From assembly GCA_937928405.1 (NCBI GenBank), contig CALFWZ010000114.1, forward strand, positions 1-64,000: DNA of 64,000 bases. The letters are read 5' to 3'. Every line of letters begins with the position of its first letter. Positions within the stretch are counted from its first letter, which is position 1. Below, in pieces: positions 1-8,631 of this stretch. Origin of the DNA: an uncultured Saprospiraceae bacterium. Lineage in GTDB: Bacteria > Bacteroidota > Bacteroidia > Chitinophagales > Saprospiraceae. The notes under the pieces were generated by a model. The model ran no database searches. It had not been told where the DNA came from and saw only the letters and a program-made list of their open reading frames with translations. Made by a program: the position numbers and the translations under genes.

Positions 1-1425
1 GGTCTACACTATATCTCTGCTATTGATAAGATGTTATTGACAGACATCGGTGCTGCTTCCAGTGCAACGGATGGTGCTTTATTAAAAGTAGAAAACTGGT
101 CAGTAGCTTCTGCCGATAATTTTATCAGTACTAGTGAACAAATAAGAGTAGGTGGAGACGCAACCCTATTGGGTAATCCAGTTGATATTGATATTGATTT
201 AGAAACCGAAGTCATCTATGTTGCAGAACGTGCAAATGGTGGCGGACGATTACTTGGCTTCTCTGTTGCTTCGATTGGCATGGATGGTGGAAATATCGCT
301 CCTACTTACAACGAAGCTTTCGCTGGAATTTCTGCGGTAAATCTACCAGGTGTAGAAGATACGCCTCCGAATAATACCAATAATAATGACGACTATGTTA
401 TTATCGCGTTGGATGATATCCTGATGGATCAGAATACGGTAAATAGTGGTGGTGTAGGGTCATTAGAAGCAGATGGGTCTGCTAGATTTGAGGACGAAAC
501 CATGATCAATGCTGCGGGAACTTTTGTAAGAGCAGCAGAAATTGATATTGATGGAAGTTCTTCTGTTGCAGATGCGCAAGAAGAAGTGGCAATGTATGCA
601 TTACCTGAATTTATTGCTAATACAAATGTTTTACCAGATGACTTTGAAATAAACGTTGGAGCAAATGAGACAGTAGTTTTGGAAGATGAGATGTACGAAG
701 ATGTAAAGGTAGGAATCAACGCAACCATTATTTTTAGCGGACAAGAAAACGTTTACATCGAAGATCTTGTTGTTAGCCAAGGAGCAACGATCATATTCAA
801 TCAATGTACCAATTTATTGCTTAGCAATACAATGGAATTAGGCAAAGATGTCAAGTTCAACATGGGACAAGAAAATGTAAATGTCTACGCTGGAAATATC
901 ATCAGAATTAAGCGTCGTACTATTCTTTATGCCAATCTTTATACCCTGAGTGATTTAAAAGTTGAAAGAGCTTATTACGAAGGTCAAGGAGCTGCTTTAT
1001 ACGGAACTTTTATTGCCGAAGATGTACGGGCACGAGAATATACCAACTGGTATTTCCAATCCTTTGATCGTTGTGATGCACCAAGCAGTGCTCCAAGTTT
1101 AACTACCGCACAAGCTAATCGACTGACTAACGCTGCGAGACAGATTAACACAGCTGGTTTAGAATCCGTTATTTACCCAAATCCAGTACTAGATAATTTG
1201 AACATAATTATTACCAGTGCTGGAGATGCGTTTAATACCTTTATCACCATAGCTGGAGCAGATGGAAAGAAATATGTAGACGAAGCTTTGACAATCAACA
1301 AAGGTGAGAACAATCTAACGTATGATTTATCAAAATTACCATCTGGTATCTATTTTATGGTAATTCCAAAGTCTGATGGGACGCTGATTTCAAAACGTTT
1401 TATTATTCAAGGAGAGGAATATTAA
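1..1425 (+). CDS. Secreted protein with type IX secretion C-terminal sorting domain (5' end missing)
   Basis: The reading frame is open from the first base of the window, so the N-terminus and any signal peptide lie outside; 474 residues are visible. The body is Asp/Asn-rich and beta-strand-like, with no family I can name; a stretch VDIDIDLETEVIYVAERANG looks like part of a beta-propeller-like repeat. The last ~80 residues form a type A Por secretion sorting domain: YPNPVLDNLNI, a strand-rich middle, then LPSGIYFMV and a basic end KRFIIQ. In Bacteroidota this domain directs export across the outer membrane by the type IX system, usually with cleavage and surface attachment. A strong terminator follows the stop. 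The passenger function is unknown; the sorting call is firm. Confidence 0.85.
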   Translation, partial: GLHYISAIDKMLLTDIGAASSATDGALLKVENWSVASADNFISTSEQIRVGGDATLLGNPVDIDIDLETEVIYVAERANGGGRLLGFSVASIGMDGGNIAPTYNEAFAGISAVNLPGVEDTPPNNTNNNDDYVIIALDDILMDQNTVNSGGVGSLEADGSARFEDETMINAAGTFVRAAEIDIDGSSSVADAQEEVAMYALPEFIANTNVLPDDFEINVGANETVVLEDEMYEDVKVGINATIIFSGQENVYIEDLVVSQGATIIFNQCTNLLLSNTMELGKDVKFNMGQENVNVYAGNIIRIKRRTILYANLYTLSDLKVERAYYEGQGAALYGTFIAEDVRAREYTNWYFQSFDRCDAPSSAPSLTTAQANRLTNAARQINTAGLESVIYPNPVLDNLNIIITSAGDAFNTFITIAGADGKKYVDEALTINKGENNLTYDLSKLPSGIYFMVIPKSDGTLISKRFIIQGEEY

Positions 1426-1490
1426 TCATAAAATATAGCTAAGTTTTTTAAAGAAAAGACTTATTTGTACACGTGTTTAGAAATTTCATC

Positions 1491-1525
1491 GGGAGAAGAG
1501 CTTGAGTGCTCTTCTCCTTTTTTGT
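1491..1525 (+). terminator. Rho-independent terminator of the T9SS cargo gene
   Basis: A perfect 10-bp stem (GGAGAAGAGC at 1492-1501 with GCTCTTCTCC at 1508-1517) and a 6-nt loop are followed by a T-run. It lies about 65 bp after the stop codon. Confidence 0.85.
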
Positions 1526-1549
1526 TTTTTGAATTAAAAATAAAGGCAC

Positions 1550-1632
1550 TTATTTTTTAGGGGTAGAGTCATATAATTGTAAACATGAGTCATCCCGAAT
1601 TTCAGGAAATAAACTAAAATTCGGAATTTTTT
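1550..1632. repeat. Intergenic repeat left of the FGE-like gene
   Basis: Two short blocks occur here: an ACTTATTTTTTAGGGGTAGA block with GTCAT next to it, and a hairpin-like block ending AAATTCGGAATTTTT. Both recur, in swapped order but the same orientation, at about 2833-2906 on the other side of the FGE-like gene. The stretch 1579-1602 also resembles the motif near 60992-61014. Function is unknown. Confidence 0.55.
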
Positions 1633-1700
1633 TTGGAAAAAAAGAACCTCTTATAAATTTAAGTATCTAACCATACCAAAAAATAAGAGGTCTTATTAAA

Positions 1701-2573
1701 TTATAAAAGGAAGCCACCTGCGAGACGGAATCCATATTCACTACTTACGGTATTAGGGTTAGGATGACTACGACTAGAAGGACGACAATCGAATGAATAT
1801 GAAGCATAACTTCCTCCACGTATTACACTATTATCGATTCGATTAGATCTACTAATACAACCTTTTTGTCTACCATTAACTGTTATCTCATACTCTACCT
1901 CATGATCATCAACACACCATTCAGCTACATTTCCTTCCATATCATATAAACCGTTTTCGTTAGGACTTAACAAACCTACTTGTTTTGTTTCATCACCGCT
2001 TTTCGGGTAACACCATCTTTCTTTGCTCAAATGGTTACAATGACAGTAAGTCTCTCCTTCTCTTTGTTTAATACCCTTAGCCGCAAACTCCCATTCAGAT
2101 TCTAAAGGAAGTCGAAAATAATGAGTTCCCAAACCTTTTTCCGGAAAATGTCGTAATATCAAGGATCGTACTTTTGGGTGATTATTCCAAGCTGGTAAAA
2201 ATTCATTTTTAATATGATTCCATGAGAGGTTGTCTACTGGATTTCTATTTCCTTTGAATTTAGAAGGATTTCTTCCTTGCATTATCTCACTATACAATTC
2301 TTGAATCATAGGAAGCTTCGCCAAAAAAAAGGTAGAGGTAGTTGTTTTTCTGATAGGCTGTTCATGAGAATTTTCATTCGACCCACGTGAATAAGTTCCG
2401 CCTTCGATTATGATCAATGGATAAGGGATCTCATTTATTGAAAACCTTTCTAGATCTTTGATTAGTGCCTGTGATGGCTTTTTTAAAAAACTCATTAAAT
2501 TTATTTTTTTAAGCTGTTTAAGAATGTTCACAAAAGGTAAGGGTAAGTGCTTGACAATGTGGGCGATGCTCAT
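1701..2573 (-). CDS. Formylglycine-generating-enzyme (SUMF1/EgtB-fold) domain protein
   Basis: The protein has 290 residues. Residues ~52-290 form an FGE-sulfatase fold: EGGTYSRGS near 57-65, NPVDNLSW near 111-118, RLPLESEWEFAA at 154-165, NGLYDMEGNVAEW at 207-219, VIRGGSY at 250-256 and GFRL at 281-284. Family members include sulfatase-activating enzymes, but also many proteins with other or no known activity. In true FGEs the segment after GGSY carries two active-site cysteines; here only Cys263 remains in that stretch, so canonical sulfatase activation is doubtful, and no sulfatase gene is nearby. The N-terminal ~26 residues look poorly conserved, and translation could start at Met27. No signal peptide is seen. 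Confidence 0.8.
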   Translation of the reverse strand: MSIAHIVKHLPLPFVNILKQLKKINLMSFLKKPSQALIKDLERFSINEIPYPLIIIEGGTYSRGSNENSHEQPIRKTTTSTFFLAKLPMIQELYSEIMQGRNPSKFKGNRNPVDNLSWNHIKNEFLPAWNNHPKVRSLILRHFPEKGLGTHYFRLPLESEWEFAAKGIKQREGETYCHCNHLSKERWCYPKSGDETKQVGLLSPNENGLYDMEGNVAEWCVDDHEVEYEITVNGRQKGCISRSNRIDNSVIRGGSYASYSFDCRPSSRSHPNPNTVSSEYGFRLAGGFLL

Positions 2574-3034
2574 TTTTTGTAACCGTAGCTACATGAAAAA
2601 GAGCATAAAATGCACGTTATCAATGGCTTAAGTGTAAATATTGTGCTTTGTTTTTAAACAACTTTTCTATTAAGAAAAAATATCAGAAGCAAAATATTTC
2701 TTTTTTAAATAAAGACTTAATTGCTAATTAAGCACATTCTTTTGTCTAAAAGAGACTTTGTAAAGAAAGAATAGAGAATATTTCGAAGAAAGAATTATTG
2801 AAAAAAGCGACCTGCCAGTAAACATTATGATTCATTCCAAATTTTGAATAAATCCCAAATTCGGAATTTTTATTAGTTCACTTATTTTTTAAGGCTAGAG
2901 TCATAGAACAGGAAAGCGGTACCGACTTGCATCGATACCGCTTTACAGATTTAGACTTATCATCTCAGATTACCTTTTAATAACTTAGTTTGAGATGACT
3001 CATGCTTCTATTCAAATTCTTATAAAATTAGATA
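2574..3034. other. Gene-free stretch with hairpins and repeats
   Basis: No coding potential is seen. It contains the right-hand repeat copy (~2833-2906), a hairpin at 2913-2944 (AAAGCGGTA paired with TACCGCTTT, extended by CGA/TCG) without a T-run, and a weak stem TCATCTCA/TGAGATGA around 2960-2998. Confidence 0.6.
2833..2906. repeat. Intergenic repeat right of the FGE-like gene
   Basis: An imperfect hairpin ATTCCAAATTT/AAATTCGGAAT is followed by T5, then a CACTTATTTTTTAAGGCTAG block with AGTCAT next to it. These match the blocks at 1550-1632 in swapped order. Confidence 0.5.
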
Positions 3035-4177
3035 TTAGTAACCAAAATTTTGTACCCAATAATGTGGAAATGAGCCCACGGTACCGACATTGTAGCAACC
3101 GACATATCGCCATTCTGGTTTCAGCAAAGTTTTACGGTGACCCCGAGTAGGAATCCCTTCGTCGATCAATAATAAAATAACGGCATTACGGACACTAGGT
3201 GTTCCCGCTACTAGATTTTCATTACCATCTTGCATGTTTGGGCAAGCCTTGCGTACGCGATCCCACGGCCAAGAACCATCAAGCCCTTGATGATTTACAT
3301 CGCCAGTTGGTTTTTGATCAATACCATGATCTTTGGCAGCTTGATAAATGCATTGAGAAGGAGATAAAATAGAAAGAGCACCTAGTTGACGAAGTTCTGA
3401 TTTTAGCTCATTCACTACCGCTTGGTCAACAGGAAATCCACCCGTTCTGCGTTGTTCATTAACGTAAGCATCTACGTATTGAATATAACCAGAAGGATTG
3501 CCACGTAATAGATTGATTTCGTTGACCATCTCCATTTCTTGGCTATTCATGCTGGTTGCTCCATCGCTACTGCCAGCATTGGTAGAGGGAGTAGGATTGG
3601 TGTTGGTGGGAGGATTAGTGGTAGTAGGTGATGTTCCAGTATATGATGGTGTGTAGGGGTCGTTATTATTTGTTTTTTTGACGAGGCCAACGTAGTCAGT
3701 TGGGCCATCGGTATAAGAAATTCGATCACAAGTGCAATCACTAGAGAGTAAAATATCGCCGGGTTGTGGTTGATAATTATCGTTCATGGCATTGAATTCG
3801 CGAAACCGAGATTCACTATAACCGTAAAGTTCTGCAAGACCAGCCATCGTTTGCCCTGTTGATACGCGATGTTTATTACCACTTTGTTTAGTATAAAGCC
3901 CGCGGGAACTAAAGGTTTCGGTTGGTTGATTGCTATATTCAGTAGGTGTTGAATTATTGCGAACAATTAATTCTTGACATAACATGAGCGGCTGGTTATA
4001 ACCAAGTTGGTTCCAGGTCATAATGTCCTGTAATTCTATTTGATATAAATTAGCAATTTTGTACAAGTCATCTCCGTATTGTATAACGTGAACGCCTGGT
4101 CTAGTGTTATTAGGACACTGTGCTACTAATTGCATGGAGTAGCAGGCAATCATTGCGATTGTCAGTATTGTCTTCAT
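3035..4177 (-). CDS. Secreted protein with two LysM domains and a CAP/SCP domain
   Basis: The 380-residue protein starts with a signal peptide (1-20, ending MQLVAQ). Two LysM peptidoglycan-binding modules follow at ~29-72 and ~102-146, each with the G-D/Q-x-L/M...N pattern. A Thr/Pro/Asn-rich linker at ~165-210 leads to a CAP domain at ~214-380. In the CAP domain, His284, His296, Glu320 (in GNENLVAG) and His347 (in RGHRKTLL) are candidates for the conserved His/Glu cavity. The architecture suggests a periplasmic or surface protein held on the cell wall; the biochemical role of bacterial CAP domains is mostly unknown. It is a monocistronic gene, divergent from the small gene at 4472. Confidence 0.85.
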   Translation of the reverse strand: MKTILTIAMIACYSMQLVAQCPNNTRPGVHVIQYGDDLYKIANLYQIELQDIMTWNQLGYNQPLMLCQELIVRNNSTPTEYSNQPTETFSSRGLYTKQSGNKHRVSTGQTMAGLAELYGYSESRFREFNAMNDNYQPQPGDILLSSDCTCDRISYTDGPTDYVGLVKKTNNNDPYTPSYTGTSPTTTNPPTNTNPTPSTNAGSSDGATSMNSQEMEMVNEINLLRGNPSGYIQYVDAYVNEQRRTGGFPVDQAVVNELKSELRQLGALSILSPSQCIYQAAKDHGIDQKPTGDVNHQGLDGSWPWDRVRKACPNMQDGNENLVAGTPSVRNAVILLLIDEGIPTRGHRKTLLKPEWRYVGCYNVGTVGSFPHYWVQNFGY

Positions 4178-4471
4178 AATAGGGGTTTAAAGGTTGATTT
4201 AAATATTTAAATAAAGTTAAAGTTAGCAAATAAATTTAAGCTGCCAAGAATATTTGACTAGATAAATTGTTAAGAAGTTGATTAAAAATAAATGGATGAT
4301 TCACTTGTAAGTCACTGATTGCCAACCCTTGGTAGCAGGTATTATATATAAATTTTTTTATGTTTCAAGCATTTTCTAGATAAGAAATTAGATGCTTTCT
4401 TATTAATTGAAACATGAAATTTTAATATACGTAAGCAGTATATATATAAATTTTTGACCAAACTTAATTTA

Positions 4472-4876
4472 ATGATTTTCAACCTTAATCCTTCTCACGA
4501 ATTTGAAAGCAATACCTGCCGGCTTACCTATTTAGCGGAGGAAAGCTATACACTTTATGAAAATTTAAGTGCTTCTCTAAAGTTTATGCGGAAAATGGGA
4601 CTTCCTAATATTGGAAATCCTATTTTGAAACTTGAGAATGAGGTTTTAACACTTGTTTATAGCGTAATGCAACATCAAACTAATTGTGAATTATATTGTA
4701 CATTGGTAACTGATAACGCTATAGATAGTGATCTACAGATGCAACTAGATAGTTTATATGAACTGACAAATGTTTTATCAACTACCTATTATGAGTATTT
4801 GGAGCGATGGGGAATGATGAGAGATCAACAGAAAAATATGGTAATAGAATCCAAAAAACTGTCTATCCCTGCCTAA
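4472..4876 (+). CDS. Small hypothetical protein
   Basis: About 134 residues, predicted mostly helical, with no signal peptide or family that I recognise. I chose the ATG at 4472; an in-frame TTG at 4454 would add six residues but is less likely in this AT-rich genome. It is convergent with the small gene at 4911, with 34 bp between stops. Its length and helical nature resemble the next two small proteins, but I see no convincing sequence match to them. Confidence 0.6.
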   Translation: MIFNLNPSHEFESNTCRLTYLAEESYTLYENLSASLKFMRKMGLPNIGNPILKLENEVLTLVYSVMQHQTNCELYCTLVTDNAIDSDLQMQLDSLYELTNVLSTTYYEYLERWGMMRDQQKNMVIESKKLSIPA

Positions 4877-4910
4877 GTAAATATTACCAATCTATTTGAC
4901 GATTATCCTT

Positions 4911-5264
4911 TTATGTTTTTACCTGAGGTGCTTGGGTAGACTGTTGTGTTTTTAATATGACGGATAAATCTTCTACAGAATAATTAAGAAATCGATTATT
5001 AGAGAGTAATTCAAAAATCATCTTAGCATTATTTTTTCTAAGCTGATTCCGCATGAAGGTCAATAGTCGATTGGCACGACTATACTTTTCAAATTCAACA
5101 ATTAATTCGTGGGCATATGCTGCAGAAACATCATCGGTTATACGAAGCTCTGCCTTGTCAGATTGTTGATCAGCTTCAAATAATCTTTGCTGTTTAAACT
5201 TAATATATTGTAGCCGAGAGGAAATAATATAAGCTACGGTGGTTTTAAATTTGGTAGTACTCAT
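4911..5264 (-). CDS. Small helical hypothetical protein, paralogue of the 5379-5729 product
   Basis: 117 residues. The C-terminal segment LLSNNRFLNYSVEDLSVILK aligns with LLQNDSYLNYDEEQLEKIVR in the upstream neighbour, and both are preceded by a charged helix, so the two appear to be diverged copies of one gene. No transmembrane segment, signal peptide or known domain is seen. It lies 114 bp downstream of its paralogue on the same strand, so co-transcription is possible. Function is unknown. Confidence 0.65.
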   Translation of the reverse strand: MSTTKFKTTVAYIISSRLQYIKFKQQRLFEADQQSDKAELRITDDVSAAYAHELIVEFEKYSRANRLLTFMRNQLRKNNAKMIFELLSNNRFLNYSVEDLSVILKTQQSTQAPQVKT

Positions 5265-5378
5265 GAATTTTAAAAATGAGATTGACTTGGTAAGTCAAAT
5301 GGTTTGGTTAAAATTTCAATAGCTTAATAAATCTAAAATCGATAAAGGTGGTGGGAAAACGGAGCCAATAGAGTGTTA

Positions 5379-5729
5379 TTAGGACTTTATCCGAACAATC
5401 TTCTCAAGCTGCTCCTCGTCATAATTTAAGTACGAATCATTTTGCAAAAGGTTACCAATGGTGATGACATTTTCGGTGCAAAGCCATACTTTTAGGATCT
5501 GTAACCGTTTAATTTCTGCGTGAATAGTGCTTACATTTTGCAGCATTCTATCCAGTTCCTCTAATAAAAAGTCTTTAGAATGAGAGGCGTTTGGGCTGGT
5601 CAAATCTGGCAAAGTATCATTACATTTAGATTGTAATCGATCAATGCCACGTTCAATTTTTTGATAAATTTCGTGGGTTCGTTCGTTCCATGCCATTGTA
5701 GGCTTGAAACGCAGTGCATTTACATTCAT
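5379..5729 (-). CDS. Small helical hypothetical protein, paralogue of the 4911-5264 product
   Basis: 116 residues, charged and helical. The pattern LLQND-x-x-LNY-x-x-EQL-x-x-IV near the C-terminus is shared with the downstream gene. The first methionine is used here, but Met12 (MAWNERTHE) is an alternative start. No family is recognised. Confidence 0.6.
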   Translation of the reverse strand: MNVNALRFKPTMAWNERTHEIYQKIERGIDRLQSKCNDTLPDLTSPNASHSKDFLLEELDRMLQNVSTIHAEIKRLQILKVWLCTENVITIGNLLQNDSYLNYDEEQLEKIVRIKS

Positions 5730-6072
5730 AGGCGGTCAATAGTGTAAAATAGTCTGGCGATAAGAAATCGCAATAAGGGTCTCTAGTAAAGGTAGTTATA
5801 AATATTCAATTTTTATATGTGAATAAAGGGAACGGTAGCTTTGGTTTAGGAAACGTAGCAAATGAAATGCATGCGGTATTGTCTTAATGCATCTATGGAG
5901 GATTTAGTAGAATTCTGCAAACCTTAATAATCAGGAAGTTTAAACACTTTCTACAAGTATTATAAATTTTATTATAGCATTTTGGAAAAAAAAAGCTTAA
6001 ATTTGTTGTCACAAAGAAAGGTTATTTTGTTTTTTTATCCACTCATTCATAATAAATAACCTTTACCATAAT

Positions 6073-6157
6073 AGAAATTATCACCTCGATATAAAGAATG
6101 TTTTCATTTGGTTTTTTGGGGTTAGGGAGGAGTTTTTAAAACTCCTCTCCCTTTTTT
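6073..6157 (+). repeat. Tandem hairpin unit, copy 1 (possible small RNA or terminator)
   Basis: Bases 6073-6120 are identical to 6367-6414 (48 bp). A GAGGAGTTTT/AAAACTCCTC stem and a T-run follow at 6127-6157. The T-run placement suggests transcription on the + strand ending here. Confidence 0.6.
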
Positions 6158-6366
6158 TGTCCACTTCCAAGTGATGCTCCAAATGCTGAGAAAGATGAAA
6201 GATTTGGGGAAAACATTTTTTCTTCAAAAAGCATGTCACAAATATTTGGTGTATATTGTAACTAAAATTATTTTCTATTTTTATACTTTTAGTCTGAAAG
6301 TTTAGATTCTGAAGATTTCTTCGCTGCCAATTTTTTTTGCTTCTAGACGATCATCATTATTTAATA

Positions 6367-6451
6367 AGAAATTATCACCTCGATATAAAGAATGTTTTCA
6401 TTTGGTTTTTTGGGTTAAAGAGGAGCTTCTAAAGCTCCTCTCCCTTTTTTT
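6367..6451 (+). repeat. Tandem hairpin unit, copy 2 (possible small RNA or terminator)
   Basis: This copy lies 294 bp downstream of copy 1, with a 48-bp identical leader and a terminator-like stem GAGGAGCTT/AAGCTCCTC followed by T7. Relative to copy 1, one T-A pair has become C-G on both arms, which is a compensatory change. Confidence 0.6.
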
Positions 6452-6543
6452 ACTCCTTTGGTTTTACCTTCCTTCCTTTTTTTGTACATTTAACCTCAAA
6501 CCGACAGCTTTGCCAAAAACTGTCCCAGACCTCTCAAAATATT

Positions 6544-8406
6544 ATGAGCAAAATCACCATCAAGAGCGGTAAAGGCGAAATTACCCTCAAAAAAAGTAGT
6601 CGTTATGTGGGCTTAAAATCCGAAAAGCCTGTCACAGAAAAAGAAGCAGTAAAAAAGGAAGTCCTTCCCAGTCTGGGAGGATTTAACATTGTTACCCTCA
6701 ATAAAGACGGAAAGACCATTGATGAGCGACTCGACGAAGTTCGAGAGGAAGAGGACGTTGAAGTGGGTACCCATGTTTATTATGTACCCGGTTTGAGCCG
6801 ACGTCCATTGGTGCCAACGGGTGAAATTTATGTAGTCTTCCAAACTGGCGTGAGTGAAGAAGAACAACTTATTATTTTAGATGAATTTAATCTTGAAATG
6901 GTGGAACGCCGTTCTCCTGAGCGAATTATTCTCAAAGTAACACCAAAGTCCCCAAATCCTTTAAAAATTGCTGCGATTCTACAAAAAATATCGCTCATCA
7001 AAATGGCCGAACCAGATTTGGATGCATTAGTAGAAGAATATGAATTTCGAGAACCTTTTGATACACTCTACAGCCATCAATGGCAACTCCGTAATCCGGG
7101 ATTTATTACGGATGTCCAATGGACTACCAAACGTGGAGCAGATGCTAAAGTCGTGGATGCCTGGGCTCGACTCGGAAATACCGGCTCGGATGAAGTCGTG
7201 ATCGCAGTGGTAGATAATGGTTTTGATGTTAATCATCCCGATTTGGTTGGAAAAGTCCATAAACCATTTGACCTTTGGAGCAATTCCTCTCAGATAGGAA
7301 TGGGAGATCCACGCTTTACGCATGGCACGCCTTGTGCCAGTGTAGCGCTCGCAGCGAGCAATGGAGTAGGGATCGTAGGAGCTGCTCCGGCAGCTAAGTT
7401 TATGCCTGTTAGTGGTACTTCTTTCAGTCTTAGGGCTACCGAAAAAATGTTTGATTATTGTATTGACAATGGGGCAGATATTATCAGTTGTAGTTGGGGA
7501 ACCACCGACGCTGCTTTTGATCTTAATCCGATGAAAATTGCGGCCATCTCCAAAGCAGCTCGTAAGGGGCGCAACGGAAAAGGTTGTGTCATTCTTTTTG
7601 CGGTAGGCAATGATGACCTGGACTATGTGAGTTATTATGCGGCTCATCCAGATGTGATCGCGGTTGCAGCTACCACGAGCAAGGATCAACACGCCGACTA
7701 TTCCAATCGAGGAAGGGAAGTGACTATTTGTGCGCCTTCTAACGGAGATTGGCCCATTACGGCGGCACGAGCTTCGTGGGATGAAGGTATTTCTTGGGAA
7801 ACTGGTGAATACCGATGGTGGAGAGATGGTCGCTCCCGTGGTAGCAATTACAAGCATTTTGGCGGTACTTCCTCCGCTTGCCCGCTAGTTGCTGGAATTT
7901 GTGCGCTCATCTTATCAGCTAACCCCGAGCTAACGGCCGCTGAAGTCAAAGAAATCCTTATCCAAACGGCCGATCAGATCGGTGGTCCTAGTGAATATAT
8001 TAATGGCCACTCACTCAAATTTGGGCACGGTCGGGTCAATGCCGATAAGGCGGTAGCAGAAGCACTACGTCGTAAAGACTCGGGCAATGAACCACCGGTT
8101 GTGGACGATAGCGTGATGTCTGGACGAGGTATTTTCCGCTTTCAGGTCCGTCGTCAAGAACCCAAAGGATTTGGGGTACAGATTGGGGCGTTTGCCGAAT
8201 ATGGGAACGTTTTGATACAGGCAGAAAAATTAGAATCCCTCTTCGATGCGCCAATTATTGTGAGTATTAATCAGTTAAATGGAAAAACCGTCTATAAGAT
8301 CGTTGTTGGTGCTTTTGACGATAGAAATGACGCGAAAACACTACTCAGGAGAGTGAAAGATCAAGGAATCAATGGGTTCGTTCGCGCAATTAAAGACTTA
8401 GCTTAA
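6544..8406 (+). CDS. Subtilisin-like (S8) serine protease with C-terminal SPOR domain
   Basis: 620 residues. An N-terminal region (~1-165) resembles a propeptide/inhibitor segment. The S8 catalytic domain runs ~200-510, with Asp224 in AVVDNG, His260 in FTHGTPCAS, Asn356 in FAVGND (oxyanion hole) and Ser443 in GGTSSACP. A SPOR-like domain occupies ~545-620 (GFGVQIGAFAEYGN ... YKIVVGAFDDRNDAKTLL). SPOR domains bind denuded peptidoglycan in the periplasm, yet no signal peptide is visible at the N-terminus (MSKITIKSGKGE) and the frame upstream has no alternative hydrophobic start. It may be exported by another route, or the SPOR fold may serve another purpose. The gene stands alone. Confidence 0.88.
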   Translation: MSKITIKSGKGEITLKKSSRYVGLKSEKPVTEKEAVKKEVLPSLGGFNIVTLNKDGKTIDERLDEVREEEDVEVGTHVYYVPGLSRRPLVPTGEIYVVFQTGVSEEEQLIILDEFNLEMVERRSPERIILKVTPKSPNPLKIAAILQKISLIKMAEPDLDALVEEYEFREPFDTLYSHQWQLRNPGFITDVQWTTKRGADAKVVDAWARLGNTGSDEVVIAVVDNGFDVNHPDLVGKVHKPFDLWSNSSQIGMGDPRFTHGTPCASVALAASNGVGIVGAAPAAKFMPVSGTSFSLRATEKMFDYCIDNGADIISCSWGTTDAAFDLNPMKIAAISKAARKGRNGKGCVILFAVGNDDLDYVSYYAAHPDVIAVAATTSKDQHADYSNRGREVTICAPSNGDWPITAARASWDEGISWETGEYRWWRDGRSRGSNYKHFGGTSSACPLVAGICALILSANPELTAAEVKEILIQTADQIGGPSEYINGHSLKFGHGRVNADKAVAEALRRKDSGNEPPVVDDSVMSGRGIFRFQVRRQEPKGFGVQIGAFAEYGNVLIQAEKLESLFDAPIIVSINQLNGKTVYKIVVGAFDDRNDAKTLLRRVKDQGINGFVRAIKDLA

Positions 8407-8433
8407 AAGTTGATTAAAAACTCATAAATATTC

Positions 8434-8464
8434 TTGTTCTTGCTTTTAATTTAAGGTATATTTG
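8434..8464 (+). promoter_or_regulatory. Bacteroidota-type promoter for the tRNA
   Basis: TTG at 8434-8436, a 20-bp spacer, and TATATTTG at 8457-8464 match the TTG-N17-23-TAnnTTTG consensus. It lies ~95 bp before the tRNA, so the duplicated segment described next would be transcribed in the precursor. Confidence 0.6.
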
Positions 8465-8490
8465 CAATCGTTTTTAGCGAAGCGCATAGT

Positions 8491-8569
8491 TTCGCTACAC
8501 CTCTGGCGAGGTAGCTTCCCGATATAAAATCGGGACAGGCAGCTTCGCTATACCTCTGGCGAGGTAGCT
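8491..8569 (+). repeat. Direct repeat covering the 5' end of the tRNA
   Basis: Bases 8491-8516 and 8544-8569 are identical at 25 of 26 positions. The second copy includes the first twelve bases of the tRNA (GGCGAGGTAGCT). The segment between contains a short stem CCCGAT/ATCGGG at 8518-8534. Confidence 0.7.
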
Positions 8570-8631
8570 CAGCTGGTTAGAGCGCTAGATTCATAATCTA
8601 GAGGTCGGGAGTTCAAGTCTCCCTCTCGCTA
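8558..8631 (+). tRNA. tRNA with CAU anticodon (elongator Met, or Ile2)
   Basis: A 74-nt cloverleaf can be drawn. The acceptor stem is GGCGAGG/TCTCGCT with two G-U pairs, the D-arm is GCTC/GAGC, the anticodon stem is CTAGA/TCTAG with loop TTCATAA, and the T-arm is GGGAG/CTCCC with loop TTCAAGT. The discriminator is A and CCA is not encoded. The anticodon stem lacks the three G-C pairs of initiator tRNA, so it is elongator Met or the lysidine-modified Ile tRNA. Confidence 0.93.

Larger units (their letters stand above)
5730..6543. other. 814-bp gene-free region with a duplicated hairpin unit
   Basis: There is no plausible protein gene. The right half carries two copies of a ~84-bp unit (see the repeat entries at 6073 and 6367), each ending in an intrinsic-terminator-like hairpin. 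The left half (5730-6060) is AT-rich with nothing recognisable. Confidence 0.6.

Noticed and set aside
1701-2573. True sulfatase-activating FGE
   Set aside because: Only one of the two active-site cysteines is present and no sulfatase is nearby.
7027-7857. Antisense open frame of 276 codons inside the subtilase gene
   Set aside because: The plus-strand frame carries the full catalytic triad of the protease; the antisense frame has no recognisable domain.
8491-8516. A second tRNA gene
   Set aside because: Only the first 12 bases match a tRNA; no anticodon or T-arm follows.
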